Assembly (NCBI GenBank): GCA_948474755.1
Contig: CAOLHI010000025.1
Location: forward strand, 214,001 to 278,000
Length of the DNA: 64,000 nucleotides
Direction of reading: 5' to 3'
Source of the DNA: Ctenosaura bakeri
Lineage: Eukaryota; Chordata; Lepidosauria; Squamata; Iguanidae
A program made the translations under genes and the position numbers. The notes under the pieces were generated by a model, which worked only from the letters and a program-made list of their open reading frames with translations, searched no databases and was not told the origin of the DNA. Shown here in pieces: positions 50,725 through 62,092 of this stretch. Positions within the stretch are counted from its first letter, which is position 1, and every line of letters starts with the position of its first letter.

Positions 50725-51117
50725 CAGTCAGCCCTCCACATTTGCAGGTTTCACTTTTGCAGATTTGATTATTCACAGATTATTTACTGGCCCTTCTGCT
50801 GCCGCCCTATGGCATCTTTAATAGGGACTGTAAGCCTCATGAGACTGAGAAACTGCCAATGAGACTTCTAAGTCCCTGTTAAAAATGGTGTGGGGCAGCA
50901 GGTGAGGTGGCCGTAAGCCCCACCAGCCCCCCACTTCTGCCTTGGGAAGGAACTCTGATACTTCAAAGGAATCCATGGTGGTGGGGGGGCTTTGAATGGG
51001 GTGATCATACTTTTTTTGTGTGTTAAATATGGTTTGGGAGGGCCTAGAGTTATTCAGTTTTTCCACTTTCATGGGGATCCTGTGCTCCTAATCCTAGCAA
51101 ATGTGGAGGGATGGTTG
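50725..51117. mobile_element. Tigger-like MITE
   Basis: TA flanks (50723-50724, 51118-51119). Left end CAGTCAGCCCTCCACATTTG, right end 'gcaaatgtggagggatggttg', clear inverted termini. No transposase. Confidence 0.85.
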
Positions 51118-51318
51118 TAGATGTGTTCATGGGCTTTACTTTAATAGAAAATTTGGTCCCAGAAGTAAGCAAGAACATGGAAAAACTAGGGATAGACTCC
51201 TACACACAAAAAGAGAGCAGTTCAAGGTATTTTTGCAAGCTTTTTATTCAAAAATATCAATATGCCCCTGTGAAATTAAATAACTCAGTCAGATCAAGCC
51301 TTTGTAAATAAAAATAAA

Positions 51319-51485
51319 AAGGAGCCCTGGTGGTGCAGTGGTTAAATGCCAGTACTGCAGCCACAAGGTTGTGAGTTCGATTCTGCCGGGCTCCAAGGTT
51401 GACTCAGCCTTCCATCCTTCCGCAGCTATTTGTAAGTTGTTCACCGCCTCAATCCATATGGAGAGGCGGGATACAAATAAATAAA
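51319..51485 (+). mobile_element. tRNA-derived SINE, internally deleted
   Basis: 'ggagccctggtggtgcagtgg' (A box), 'ggttgtgagttcgattc' (B box), 'ttgactcagccttccatcc', then directly 'gctatttgtaagttgttc', lacking the 'gtacccagcttgttggg' block. Ends 'ggatacaaataaataaaaaa'. Confidence 0.88.
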
Positions 51486-52782
51486 AAAAAATGGATGGGA
51501 TGAAAAGAATGGCAGAGCTTAGTGCTCAAACGAAGCTAATAGAGGCAGACAGGCCTTCCGGCAGGGGTGAGAGGAATCCCATAACCAAGGTGGCAAAATA
51601 TTCTACTTCAGAGCAGAGATGGGTGGATGGTCTTCCAGGATACATGTAGAATCCTGAAAACTACTGACCAAAGCATGGTGCAAAAAATTGCACCTGGTGA
51701 CACAAGCTGGAATCCATGAAAACCTACAACTCTGATCAGTCTGAGCCAGCAGAGACAATGGTGAGGGATTGCAGTTTGAAAATATGGAGGCCACAGCTGT
51801 CCACCCTGATGTAGAAACAATGTAGAGCAAGGACTCTTCCGCCTGGAAGGATCCAGGGCTCATTGGCAGCACGCATGCCTTGAAAAGGATACGGTTCCAG
51901 CATGTCCAGGTTTATACAGTGTCTGGATAGCAACAGAACTATTGCATCTCCAGATTTGGACTTCCATCTCCCAGAACCTGTTAGCATTGTCCATGCTGAA
52001 TCTGACTTCTGGGAACTGGTGTTCAAGGTATCTCATGGACTGGGTGTTTTCTAGCCCTCAGAAGACAAATGATGGGGTAGATGCCTCTCTGTCTGAGACC
52101 CTAGAGATCTGCTGCTCATCCAAGAAGATAGTACTGGACGTAATGAAGGAGTAAAGGTAACAGTCTGTGTTCCTCTCGTTTCCTGGGACAGGGTAGAACA
52201 TACAAGAGAAAATGGGTATATGTGTTTGGGCGATTCTGCAAAGTAAGCAAGCAAACACCATCCATGTGTGTAGGAAATACTGTATGTGAGACTCGCATCT
52301 TTCCCCTTGCACAGAGTTTTTAAAAATGTGTACAGGCAGACCTCCGTGAATGAAGCCTCTGAAAAAGAAACTCCTTTTTTACAAAGTCTTTTTATCTCCA
52401 TTCAGTTCTTCCTTTTTCCTCAGGCTCTGCCTAGCTGGAAGGTTTTTTTAGCAGCATCGGCATTGAGGGCATGTTGAAGAAAGGGTGGAGGAACATAGAT
52501 TATTAGTGTCAAATTTCAGCAGCATGTCTACAGTGAAGTGGGGTTCTGCTCCAGCCAGTCTTAGCAAAGCCATGGGTACCTGGTGCAACAAGCAAGGGAA
52601 AAAGCAGCTCCGTCCAGAATCCCTTACTGAGCATGCATAAAATGCAGTAGAGGGAGAATAGATAAGGGTGCCTTGCCAACTCTCTCCAGCATACTAAAAA
52701 ATAGCAGAGATCTTTAAGTTTGGCTGCTAAAATGGAAATCATAAGAAAAGGTGGTGGAAGAAAAAATGATCCTGAACGCATT
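51486..52782. other. Unassigned intergenic sequence
   Basis: Several short open frames of 60-116 codons on both strands lack domains or splice context. No gene is called. Confidence 0.35.
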
Positions 52783-53072
52783 TCATAGAATCATAGAAAT
52801 GTAGAGTTGAAAGAGACCACAGGGACCATCCAGTCCAACCCCCTGCCATGCAGGAACACCCTCAAAGCAATCCCGACAGATGGCCATCCAGCCTCTGCTT
52901 AAAAACCTCCAAGGAAGGAGACTCCACTACACTCCGAGGCAGCAGATTCCACTGACAGACAGCTCTGACCATCAGGAAGTTCTTCCTGAGGTTCAGGTGG
53001 AATTTCCTTTCCTGCAGCTTCAATCCATTGCTCCTTGTCCTGGTCTCTGGAGCAGCAGAAAACAAGCCGTCT
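52783..53072 (-). pseudogene. CR1 LINE 3' end
   Basis: The tail is at the left edge. The - frame ends [20 protein letters not shown]. Same subfamily as 13061-13467. Confidence 0.9.
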
Positions 53073-54044
53073 CCTTATTTTGGAAGAAACTTTCAAGTGG
53101 TCTCTAGAACGTTGTTTTTGTTCACTTGCACAAGGTTTATTTGACCTGGTTGTTTCATTTCATCTGTGAATCTTGTTAGTTTTGGGTAAAAAGTTTGCAC
53201 AAACTTTTTGAACTGTTTTGCTTTATTTTATTTTTGGGGTGTAGAAACTTTCCCCCTATTCTTTCCATGTTATTTCTGCCTCTGGTACCAAAGTTTCTGT
53301 TAAAGAAATCATGCCTAGAAACACATCATTAGCTGGGGTATACCTGTATTAATTGAGGAAAGTCTTGCTTTAGCATGAAACCAACCTTTTCAAAAGTGGC
53401 CTTCCCACCTGCAGCTCAAAGCTGAGCACTGTAGCTGAGCCTGATTATCTTGAATGTCTGAACTGCCCCTTGGAGAGGCCCAGAATACTAACAATCACCT
53501 GCTGGAGTTAGATTAGGGTGGTATTTGGGGTCTCCCAAATTGCTGTCAATCAAGTCCCGGTGGTGGCGAAATGACCCCAGTGTGACTGACTTTGGGGAAA
53601 GAGAGCCATAAAAGGATAAAGAGATGGGTCAGGCTGGAATCTGTTCTTTCCCCATTCCTCATCTTTTCTCCACCCCCACTCCACCCTCAAACACCAAAGA
53701 TGATAAAGGACACATCCGGGAAGTAGAAGGCATGACCCTTTCACAGATTACAAGAAAATCCCAATTTAAAGAGGGTGGCAGTTCAGATTTGCAGAGCTAC
53801 AAACAAACAGTTAATCTTAGGTCAAGCAAACCCAAGTACACAGACTTCTTCTTTTTTCAAATGCCGGCTTGTCACTGGCTGTACAGAATTTTTGGTATGG
53901 GGCCAAAGTCTGAGCTCCTCGGGGGTCAAACTGGGAATCTGCAGGCTCAGCATGTGGAAAGGTCCTTATTCTTTCATCCTTGACTGTTTGTGCCGATTGT
54001 TTTCTTGCTTTTTTGCGGGTGGGGGAGAGGCATTGCAACTCTCC
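53073..54044. other. Unassigned intergenic sequence
   Basis: No repeat or exon recognised. Confidence 0.35.
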
Positions 54045-54244
54045 GTGTATGTATGTGCTTTCAGTTGCCTGCCAACTAATGGCAACTCCATGAATTTCAT
54101 AGCGTGCTCTTAGGCAAGGAATACTCAGCAGTGGTTCTGCCAGTTCCTTCCTCTGAAATATAGCCATCAGCACCTGGTATGTGTTGGCAGTCTCCCATAC
54201 AAGTGCTAACCAGGGTTGACCCAAGATCAGACAGGCTCAGGTAC
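54045..54244 (-). mobile_element. 5S-Sauria SINE
   Basis: On the - strand: 'tgatcttgggtcaaccctgg', 'ttagcacttgtatgggagac' (5S rRNA-like), then 'tatttcagaggaaggaactgg', 'gagtattccttgcctaagag' and 'ttggcaggcaactgaaagc'. Essentially full length. Confidence 0.85.
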
Positions 54245-54383
54245 CTGTAGGGTATTTAGGTGGGAGTCATGATTTTAAGAGGATGGTTTTCCCTGGATTT
54301 AGTAGGGCACTGTGTGAAGATGCAATGCAGTGAAATCCATTTAAAAATAACTGTGGCAATGTGTGGTAATGTATTCTGTTCCC

Positions 54384-54600
54384 TCCAACATTTCACAGGT
54401 AAAAACTGGGACAGTTGTGGCCACATCCGTGTGGTCGAGATGGCAAAAGTTGTGAGTGAGGACGAACAGAGAAGCTAGGAGAGGCTGCAGCAGTTTGGTT
54501 TTGCTTGAGCCTGTTGGGAAGGGCAAGATTCCACCCACCTCATCTCCTCTCCACTGAGTTAACTGAGTACAAACTACTTTTGCCATTGATACTCATTTTG
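54384..54600 (+). repeat. Unclassified interspersed repeat, copy 2 of 2
   Basis: Same ordered blocks as 13570-13785. The identity is patchy but extends over about 200 bp. Confidence 0.6.
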
Positions 54601-54710
54601 CAGCAGCTGAACTGAGCTGAGGATGAAGGGGGAAAGTGGAAGGAACAGAGGGAAACTGGACATTGTAAAAGCAGCTGCAAAAGTGGGATGAACAAAAGAA
54701 TAGAATCATA

Positions 54711-55145
54711 GGCCCTTTCCGCACAGGCCTATTAAAACAGTGCAGAGCAACCTTCAACGGAGGTCTTATGCACCGTGGAGTGGACTGGGGCAGACTACTT
54801 TTCGTAGTTCCGCACCTCAGTCCGCTCCAGAGTGACTAGAACTGGTTGTGCAGCGTGCTTTTTAAAAACTTCTTCTAAGAGGTTTTTAAAAAGTACAGAA
54901 CGTTCGACCCCGTGTCACTCCGTTGCTGCGCTCCGGTGCAGATTTGCCGGGGGTGGGCTTTAGGTTGGCGAGCTTCTCCGGTTGGTGGAGAGCCTCCACC
55001 AGCCAGAAGCCACCATTTGGGATGCTGGAGCAGTGCAGAGCGATGAGCTCGTGCTGCTCCTCGTTCTGACAGACCCAAATGGACCCACCAAAAAGCCGGT
55101 GAGTAGCGCCAGGGAGCGTTTCCCTTGCCGCTTGCGGAAAGGGCC
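54711..55145. mobile_element. GC-rich DNA transposon in a CR1 tail, 3-bp duplication ATA
   Basis: Termini GGCCCTTTCCGCACA and TTGCGGAAAGGGCC. Flanked by ATA (54708-54710, 55146-55148). Both flanks read 'agaatcata'/'atagaatcatag', so it landed in the tail of the CR1 that follows. The 435-bp interior differs from 14758-15309 but the ends are alike. It has internal inverted segments such as 'ttttaaaaacttcttctaag'. Confidence 0.85.
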
Positions 55146-55366
55146 ATAGAATCATAGACTTGGAGGAGATCCCAGGGGCCATCCAGTCCAACCCCTGCAA
55201 TGCAGGAACCCACATCCAAGCACTCCCAACAGATGGCCATCCAGACTCTGTTTAAAAACCTCCAAAGAAGGAGACTCCACCACACTCCATTGAGGAATCT
55301 TCATTGAGATTCCACTGCCGGACAGCTCTGACCGTCAGGAAGTTCTTCCTGACGTTTAGGTGGAAT
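55146..55366 (-). mobile_element. CR1 LINE 3' end
   Basis: Reverse-oriented 3' UTR and the last coding part ('cactgccggacagctctgaccgtcaggaagttcttcctg'), with a short internal rearrangement at 55290-55312. Confidence 0.85.
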
Positions 55367-56004
55367 AATTGGGACTATCCTTTCCAAATCAGGATAGCTG
55401 GAGGATATGAACTGAATTAGAATATGGACAGTTGGAGCATATAATATTCTCTCGCCACCATGTGCCAGTACTCCTGCTCAGGCTTCTGGTTAGCTGTTTT
55501 TATTTTCCAACACTCAGCTTCCTGTTGTTATGCTGACCGTGCATAGTCTTCACTAGTTTGTTTTTAGAGGGCTTAGCAACTTTGGTTCTCTGTCTTTGTC
55601 TCTCTTTTTTAATGTTTAGTTTGTGCATTGGCCAATTCCTAGGATTTCCCAAAAGATGCTGCTCTGTTACCTTCTTGCTGCTCACTGGTGCCAGTTTCCG
55701 TTGGCACTGGTCACCTCGCTTTGCTGGTAGAGGGCAGGAACTGGTCTGCCTGTCCATCAAGTTGGAGAACCTTTGGCCTTCCAGATGTCACCGGATCTCG
55801 GCTTCCAGGCACTTCAGCCAGGGAATGATAGGAGATGCATTCCAAAACATTGAGCAGGCCAAAGGTTCCCAAGCACTGGCTTGTTTGTTAAAAAATGCTG
55901 CCTAAATAGGAATATGATAGACGCTTGCTGTAGAGAAAGTGGGAAGAGACACCGGAATGCAAGAAGATGGCTTATACTGGGTCAGACCTCTAGTCCACCA
56001 AGGG
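55367..56004. other. Unassigned intergenic sequence
   Basis: The end (55940-56000) has 'gatggcttatactgggtcagacc', a common retroposon-end motif. No gene. Confidence 0.35.
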
Positions 56005-56140
56005 CAGGGGTGGGGAGCTGTGGCCTTCCAGATGTTTTAGACATAGAGGTTGCACCCGCTCCCTGGCTAGCTTGGGCAATTGAGAGAGCATGGGAGCTAC
56101 AGTCCAAAACATCTGAGAGGTCACAGCTGCCCACTCCTAG
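56005..56140. mobile_element. hAT-like palindromic MITE
   Basis: Left 'caggggtggggagctgtggcc' with 'ccagatgtttta'; right 'gtccaaaacatctgagaggt' with 'cacagctgcccactcctag'. Imperfect inverted ends; no matching 8-bp flanks. Confidence 0.6.
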
Positions 56141-56171
56141 TATAGCACAGTGTTGTCAGCATTGACTGTGA

Positions 56172-56370
56172 TTTTTGGAGATTTTTAAGTTGAGATTAGA
56201 TGAGCATCTCTGAGAGGTGCTTTAGCTGTGGATCCCAGCATGGAAGGAGGTTGGATTAGACTGGCTACCTTGCAGTCTTTTTCGGCTCTATGATTCCACC
56301 AGCAGCTCTCCGGGGTTTCAGGCAGAAGCCTCTTCCTTGTGGTCCCTTCCGACTCTGTGATTCTATAAGG
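56172..56370 (+). mobile_element. CR1-type 3' ends (two pieces, divergent subfamily)
   Basis: 'gagatttttaagttgagattagatgagcatctctgagag ... ggctctatgattccacc' and, after about 30 bp, 'ggtcccttccgactctgtgattctata'. Distinct from the main CR1 subfamily here. Confidence 0.6.
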
Positions 56371-56966
56371 CTGAAGGTCGTCTTGCGAGCAAAGCATGCC
56401 TTTTGCCACTGAAGTTCACAAAACCCTGGTTGGCAGGAGATCAAGGCAGGAGGCCAAAGGACCTACTTCTCCACTGAACAGTGAGATTCCTCATTGCAAG
56501 ATATGGTGACCACCACTGGCTCAGATGCCTTTTGTGTGTGATAAACACACGAAGGCAAGATCTATTGCTATTAGTAATCAGGACTGGCTTTCTTGTAGGT
56601 GAGGCAGCCATCCCAGACAGCAGATGCTTGAGGGCAGCACTGACAGATCCACAACTGTGCCTGTCCTGTATCTTCTGAACTCCCTTGCTGCCTTCTGGCA
56701 TTGTGGAAGATGGTTTCCCCTTCCAAGTGTTGCATGCTCTGCCGCAGGTCCAGTTGGCTTCTGGATGTAGGATGGAGAGGGGAGAGGGAAGCACTATGTT
56801 GTCCTTGGCCTCATGCAGCCAGTTGTTTTGGGGGGACCCTGAAAGCTATCTGGTACTTCCAGAATTAAAAAGATTGTGCCTTTTGGAGAGCAACAATATG
56901 AGAACGTTCTTGAGTTTATTCCGTGGTAGGAGTTGTATAGATTCCAGGGCATAAACAACCTCCTGG
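56371..56966. other. Unassigned intergenic sequence
   Basis: No supported gene or repeat. Confidence 0.35.
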
Positions 56967-57151
56967 CTGTTGTGGGTTCTCCAGGCTTTGAGTCCGTGTT
57001 CTATTAGTATTTTCTCCCGATGTTTTGCCTGCATCTGTGGCTGGCATCTTCAGAGGAGATCCTCTGAAGGTGCCAGCCACAGATGCAGGCGAAACATTGG
57101 GAGAAAATACTAATAGAACATGGACTCAAAGTCCAGACACCCCACAACAAC
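56967..57151. repeat. Foldback (palindromic) repeat of about 185 bp
   Basis: Arms 56967-57058 and 57059-57151 are complementary over most of their length, from 'gttgtggg' outward to 'gcatcttcagaggag|atcctctgaaggtgcc' at the centre. The arm content 'cctgcatctgtggctggc' is a repeat motif I recognise from squamate sequences but cannot name. Confidence 0.8.
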
Positions 57152-58316
57152 CAATGGATTCCGGCCATGAAAACCTCCGACTTTACAAACTCCTGGCTGT
57201 TTTTTGCGGCCCCCATTCCTTTCCTCCATGGAAGAATCACATTCCTGAAGCCTCCAAAGGGATCTACAATCTTTTTTTTTACTGTGTTTTTGTTTTGTTT
57301 TGTTTGGTAAAGAGACACTGCCTTTTAAAAGTAGTCCTTTCCAGTTTTGCCTGGAGGGGTTGGTGTAATCCATGGCAGGTCTGAAAAATGTGGCCAGTGG
57401 TCTCTGGACCCTCTGAAATTGCCCACCTTTACCTGCACATGGGCTTCCCAGAGGCATTAGGTTGGCCACTGTGGAAAATGGGTGTTGGGAGAGATGGAGC
57501 TTTATCCTTATTCTGCAAAACTGTTCTTACGATTTTTGTAGGGTGCAGGTTGACAGATCCATTGGGATAGCTTTTCCTAGTCAACTCCCTCTCTAGTCTG
57601 GTCTTCAGCTCAGAATTGGGTGTTTTGCCTGGGGCTGATGGAATTTGCAGTCCAAAATATCTGGAAGACACTTATTTGGATGAGAGTGGATGCCCTAGGT
57701 CATGACAGCAAGTCCCAAACAGAGTGAACCAGGAACAATTAGCTGCAGAGACATACTTGGGGTCACGTAATACAGATTAGTTAAGCTTTGGCATACATCT
57801 GGCGGCTTTTTGTTGACACAAACAGGAAGACAGAACCGTTGTAAACTGGCCTTATCCAATCTTCATCTGCAGTTGCGTTCTCATGTGCCGATCTGTGCTT
57901 AAGTGTGCAGTTGTGGGATCCTGACATCGAGGAAGCCTGCGTGCATAAATCCTTTTCCTTGTCTTTGGTTTAAATAAAAGTTTGCTAAGGTCTCAATAGC
58001 TGGCAGTACACTGATGGTTTCTGTATGAAAGTTAGGAGGCATGCTTCACCCATACAGTTTTTTCACATTTAAAGTGTCTGCTAGCAAGAACGGTCCACCC
58101 TCGCTGTGATCCACAAACTAATGGAGAGACAGTTCCCTCCGTCTAAATGAGGCTTATTTGTGGCATCTCTGCATCTGGGACCCTGAATTATTCACCAAAG
58201 CAAGAACATTGCAAAATCCATTTTCGCCACACAGCAAGGATTTTGTCAGATGGAGGTAAAGCCAGATAGGGAATCCTTTTGCATTATAGCCTTCTGTTTC
58301 CCCTTTAATGGCCATG
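57152..58316. other. Unassigned intergenic sequence
   Basis: T run at 57271-57280. No exon or named repeat. Confidence 0.35.
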
Positions 58317-58410
58317 GCTGCATCCTGTGGAATCTCGGGATTTGTAGTTTGCCGAGGCACTGGCACTGTCTGGCTGAGAATTCTCAACACCCCTCCCTGA
58401 GGTTGAAATA
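58317..58410. mobile_element. Palindromic MITE internal fragment
   Basis: 'catcctgtggaatctcgggatttgtagtttgccgagg ... gagaattctcaacacccctccc', without either terminus. Confidence 0.6.
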
Positions 58411-58508
58411 GAAACATAGTGCTGTACATGTGCATGTTGAAAAAAGCCTTCAGTGAACCAGGTAGAGAGATTCTGGGCCACCTTTTCTCACCGATCCTCT
58501 TTGCTCTT

Positions 58509-58700
58509 GCCATTTCCGCACTAGACTCTTACAGTGCTATCATTCCACTTTCAACATCTTATGGAATCCTGGGGTTTGCAGTTTAGGGAGGGGCATTTAG
58601 AATTCTCAGTCAGAGAGCTCTTGGGCCTCAGTAAAGTGCAAACCCCAGACAGGATGTTGAAAGTGGAATAATACCACTATAACAGACTAGTGCGGAAGGC
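58509..58700. mobile_element. Palindromic MITE copy (asymmetric type)
   Basis: 'gccatttccgcactagactc' to 'gactagtgcggaaggc'. A small deletion removes 'attcca' from the right arm. Confidence 0.85.
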
Positions 58701-58812
58701 TATTCTGTCCTTCCAGCTCTCTTCGAAGTGTATCATTTACTGATTTGTTGAATTTCTATCTCACGTTTTATGCACGGAGCTCAAGCAGTGGGTACAAAAT
58801 CACAGAATCTTA

Positions 58813-58990
58813 GGCCATTTCCTCACTAGCCTGTTATAGTGCTATGATTCCACTTTCAACATCCTATGGAATCCTGGGGTTTGCAGTTTCGGGAGGGGCC
58901 GTGTGGCCCCTCCCAAAACTGCAAACCCCAGGATTCCATAGGATGTTGAAAGTGGAATCATAGCGCTATAACAAGCTAGTGGGAAATATT
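58813..58990. mobile_element. Near-perfect palindromic MITE
   Basis: Arms around GGGGCCGTGTGGCCCC, both with 'ctatgg/ccatag'. The right terminus is eroded (GTGGGAAATATT). Confidence 0.88.
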
Positions 58991-59181
58991 TTTAGAGCTG
59001 CAAGATCTCCAACCTCCTGCCACGCAAGAAGATACAACTCAAGGGCTCCTGAAAAATGTTTGGCCAACCTTGGTTTTACAACCTCTGAAAAAACGGAAAG
59101 TCCATCATTCTGTCCCACCCTTGGAGCAGCTCTTACAGCAAAGAAGTAAAATTTTAGGTGGAATCTCTTCCTAATCACTTT

Positions 59182-59308
59182 ATCGTCACAACAGTTCTAT
59201 AAGGTAGACCAGGTTGAGAGCCAAAGTCATCTAACAATTCAGTGGCGACTTTAACTTGGACTGCCCAAGCCTCCATCCACTGCTCTAACCACTATATCAC
59301 ACTTGGAG
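59182..59308 (-). mobile_element. Old tRNA-SINE (MIR-like)
   Basis: 'cagttctataaggtagaccaggttgagag ... ccactgctctaaccactatatcacac', same family and orientation as 31085-31245. Confidence 0.5.
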
Positions 59309-61079
59309 CAATATTTAATTTTCTTGTTTTAAAAATTCCTTATATGATGTCTCGGCACTGGCCACACGATTTGAAACTGGCTTCCTAAAGGCTGCGTTTC
59401 CTGGTTATCACAACTATTTTTATTTTTATTTTTTTGACAAAGGGAAGATCTACGTAATTCCAGTCTTTTTCCAAACTCAAGATACTTTTGGGTTTTGATC
59501 GTATGTTGGGTTCCCAGTTCCCCGCCACCAGGCATTCAAATATTATAGTATTTGATTTAGGGTTGGCGTCTTCCCCCCCCCCTTTGAGGATGTTGATCAT
59601 TGCTTATCATCCTTCTTTCCTGGTGCAGAGATAACCCAAACAAACTCAAGGAAACAATTCAGGAGATAGATTGGGTCTGGCTCTTGTGGGTTTCTACAAT
59701 GCATGGTGTTGACCCTTTGTCCTCTCTGGGGAGGCTGTCTGTCTTTTGTTGTCTCCCCAGCCCCGTTCATCCCCTTAAACAGGGTTGGGGAACTGTATGT
59801 TTATGGGGTTGGAACGGGTCACTTCCCCCTCCACGAACCCCGCATGAGCCACACCATCACAACTGACATGGTCAAAATATAGCTGCTTTTAGTGGGTTTG
59901 TGAAATTTGTGCATAGTGAAGGACAGATTTGACTAGTATTTATGGTGTGTTTTGGGGCAGATTTTGGACTGAACAGTTTAGAAGAGAAATTTTAGGAGGC
60001 TTCCAAGAGCCTCTTTTTTGGAGTCCCCAAAACAAGACCCAAGGTGGTCCATAGCCATACTTATGGTCCTGGTGGCCATCTCCAGACCACCTTAAGCTAT
60101 CTTACATGACTGTTTCAGACCATTGTCAGCAACCATTTGAGCCTTTAGGCCAAGGTTGGCCAACTTGTGTCTACCTAGATATCATTGAACTTCAGCTCCC
60201 ATGGTGTGTAAAATTTCCACTGGATTGGCCACCAGCTGATGAGCTCCTTGCGGCCGTTATTAACATGGCAATAGTGTGGAGAGGGCCTTTTTCCAGATTT
60301 CAGGACCTGGACCCTCTGCTTCAGTCTTCAGAGCCAAGGGGAGGAATTTGAGGACAAGAACTGAAAAAAAAATTAAAATTTAAATATATGTGTGTGTATG
60401 TGTATTTTCCTTCTTTGTGTCTAAGACCCTGTATCAGATGCTGAGGTGCATAACTTTATGATGATGGGGCTATGCTATGCTTTGAGATTTAATTTTTATC
60501 AATTTTAGTAATATTTTAAGGATTTTAGGGCTACACTACTGATGTAGCGGATCATGCTAGTGAATTACGGCAATGCACAAAAAGGCACGGCACAAGATCT
60601 TCCACTACATAATGGGGGCTATCCATGAGCAAGGTGTTCCCATGCGCATCAGGGTGCATTGAGCATCAGCATCCTTGTGGAGTGGCTGTGCCCCTGGCTC
60701 CATTTCCACGATGGTCCTAGAGACGCAACTACATCTCTGTTCCGCTTGTGAGAATGCAAGCCTTGTGCAACCTGCCAATTCACCTTTCTGTGAAAAGAAG
60801 TCGGTTTAAATGGACGTAAACATCTGACGGGACGCCAGCTGCTATTTTTTATGCGCGTGGCACACTGTGCAGCTGTGATGGATGCTCAGTGTATACACCA
60901 CCAGGGTCTGCCTCCAGTAATATGGCCCAGGAGGTATCACCAAGCTCACTCCCTATGAAATCAAACAGGTCAGGCCCTGACTCAGGAACCCCACCTGTGG
61001 ACTGGCTTAATCTCTGCCTTGGTGAAAAACATGTGCCTCAGCGCACTTCGGAGGTATTCATGATATGTATGCACATGTA
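59309..61079. other. Unassigned intergenic sequence
   Basis: Neutral composition with a (TG)n tract at about 60387-60403. No exon with convincing similarity found. Confidence 0.35.
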
Positions 61080-61357
61080 GTAAGAGGCCTGGAAACCAAG
61101 AAGCCCTTTGAGGAGCAGCTTAGGGAGCTGGATATGTTTAGCCTGGAAAAGAGATTAAGAGGTGACATGATAAATATTTCTAAATATTTCAATGGATGTC
61201 ATATGGAAGATGGGGCAAGTTTGTCTTCTGCTGCTTCAGAGACTAGGACATGGAGCAGTGGCTTCAAACTTCGGGAAAAGAGCTTCTATTGAAACATTTG
61301 GGAGAACTTCCTGACAGTAGGGAAGTGGTCCCTTCCAGCTCTATGATTCTATAATGC
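61080..61357 (+). pseudogene. CR1 LINE 3' end, decayed
   Basis: The + frame reads LRELDMFSLEKRLRGDMINI and then SSAASETRTWSSGFKLREKS. The 3' part has a large deletion before the 'ctatgattctata' tail. Confidence 0.82.
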
Positions 61358-61650
61358 TAATCCTCCTGAGATTCAGGGTGAGGTGGGCAGGAAACTACTC
61401 AGAGTAGCCACAAAGTCCAGCGCTTTATAGGAAGAGTGCAGAGGAAAGTAAGTACAAAGCCTGGTTTTTGACCCAGCAGAGGTTTCCAAATGCTGCCTTG
61501 TGGGCCAGCTTCTCCAGCAGTTAACAGGAACAGAGCACCTACACACATGGTTTTCTCTGAAGAGCTGGAACACTTTGTTTATAGCAGCCGTTCATTATCA
61601 CCATTAACCTTTATGAGAAGGCTATGTGTTGGGCGTGCTTCGACTGTGAC

Positions 61651-62019
61651 AAATTCCGCACTAGACTGTTATACTGCCACGATTCCACTTTCAACATCCT
61701 ACGGAATCCTGGGATCTGCAGTTTAGGGAGGGGCCTTGAGAATCCCCAGACAGAGGGCTCTTTGACCTCAGGAAACTACAAACCCCAGAATTCCACAGGA
61801 GGTTGAAAGTGGAATCATAGCACTATAACGGGAGCCATTTCCACACTGGAGTGTTATAGCACTATGATTCCACTTTCAACATCCTATGGAATCCTGGGGT
61901 TTGCAGTTTAGGGAGGGGCCTTTGAGGCAAACCCCAGGATTCCATAGGATGTTGAAAGTGGAATCATAGCGCTATAATTCTCCAGTGCGGAAATAGCCAG
62001 TGTAGGGCAGAAATGGCCT
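61651..62019. mobile_element. Palindromic MITE interrupted by a second copy
   Basis: The left end 'attccgcactagactg' and body run to 'cactataacgg' (61831). After the inserted element, the missing terminus 'gtgtagggcagaaatggcc' appears at 62001-62019. Confidence 0.8.
61833..61999. mobile_element. Palindromic MITE nested in the right end of another
   Basis: Termini AGCCATTTCCACACTGGAG and CTCCAGTGCGGAAATAGCC, with matched arms. It lies inside the right terminal repeat of 61651-62019, showing at least two rounds of activity. Confidence 0.85.
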
Positions 62020-62029
62020 GTGTCTTCCG

Positions 62030-62092
62030 ACATGGAAGAAGATGTTTGGACTGATGGCCTTTGGGGGTCTCTTCCAGCTCTATGATTCTATG
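62030..62092 (+). mobile_element. CR1 tail fragment
   Basis: 'ttggactgatggcctttgggggtctcttccagctctatgattctatg', the last 60 bp of a CR1. Confidence 0.7.

Noticed and set aside
52051..52401. 116-codon open frame on the - strand
   Set aside because: No domain, no flanking splice sites, overlapping frames of similar length; looks like chance.
53817..54224. 135-codon open frame on the - strand
   Set aside because: Half of it is a 5S-Sauria SINE; the repeated SINE translation (SIPCLR, QATEST-like) is not a protein.
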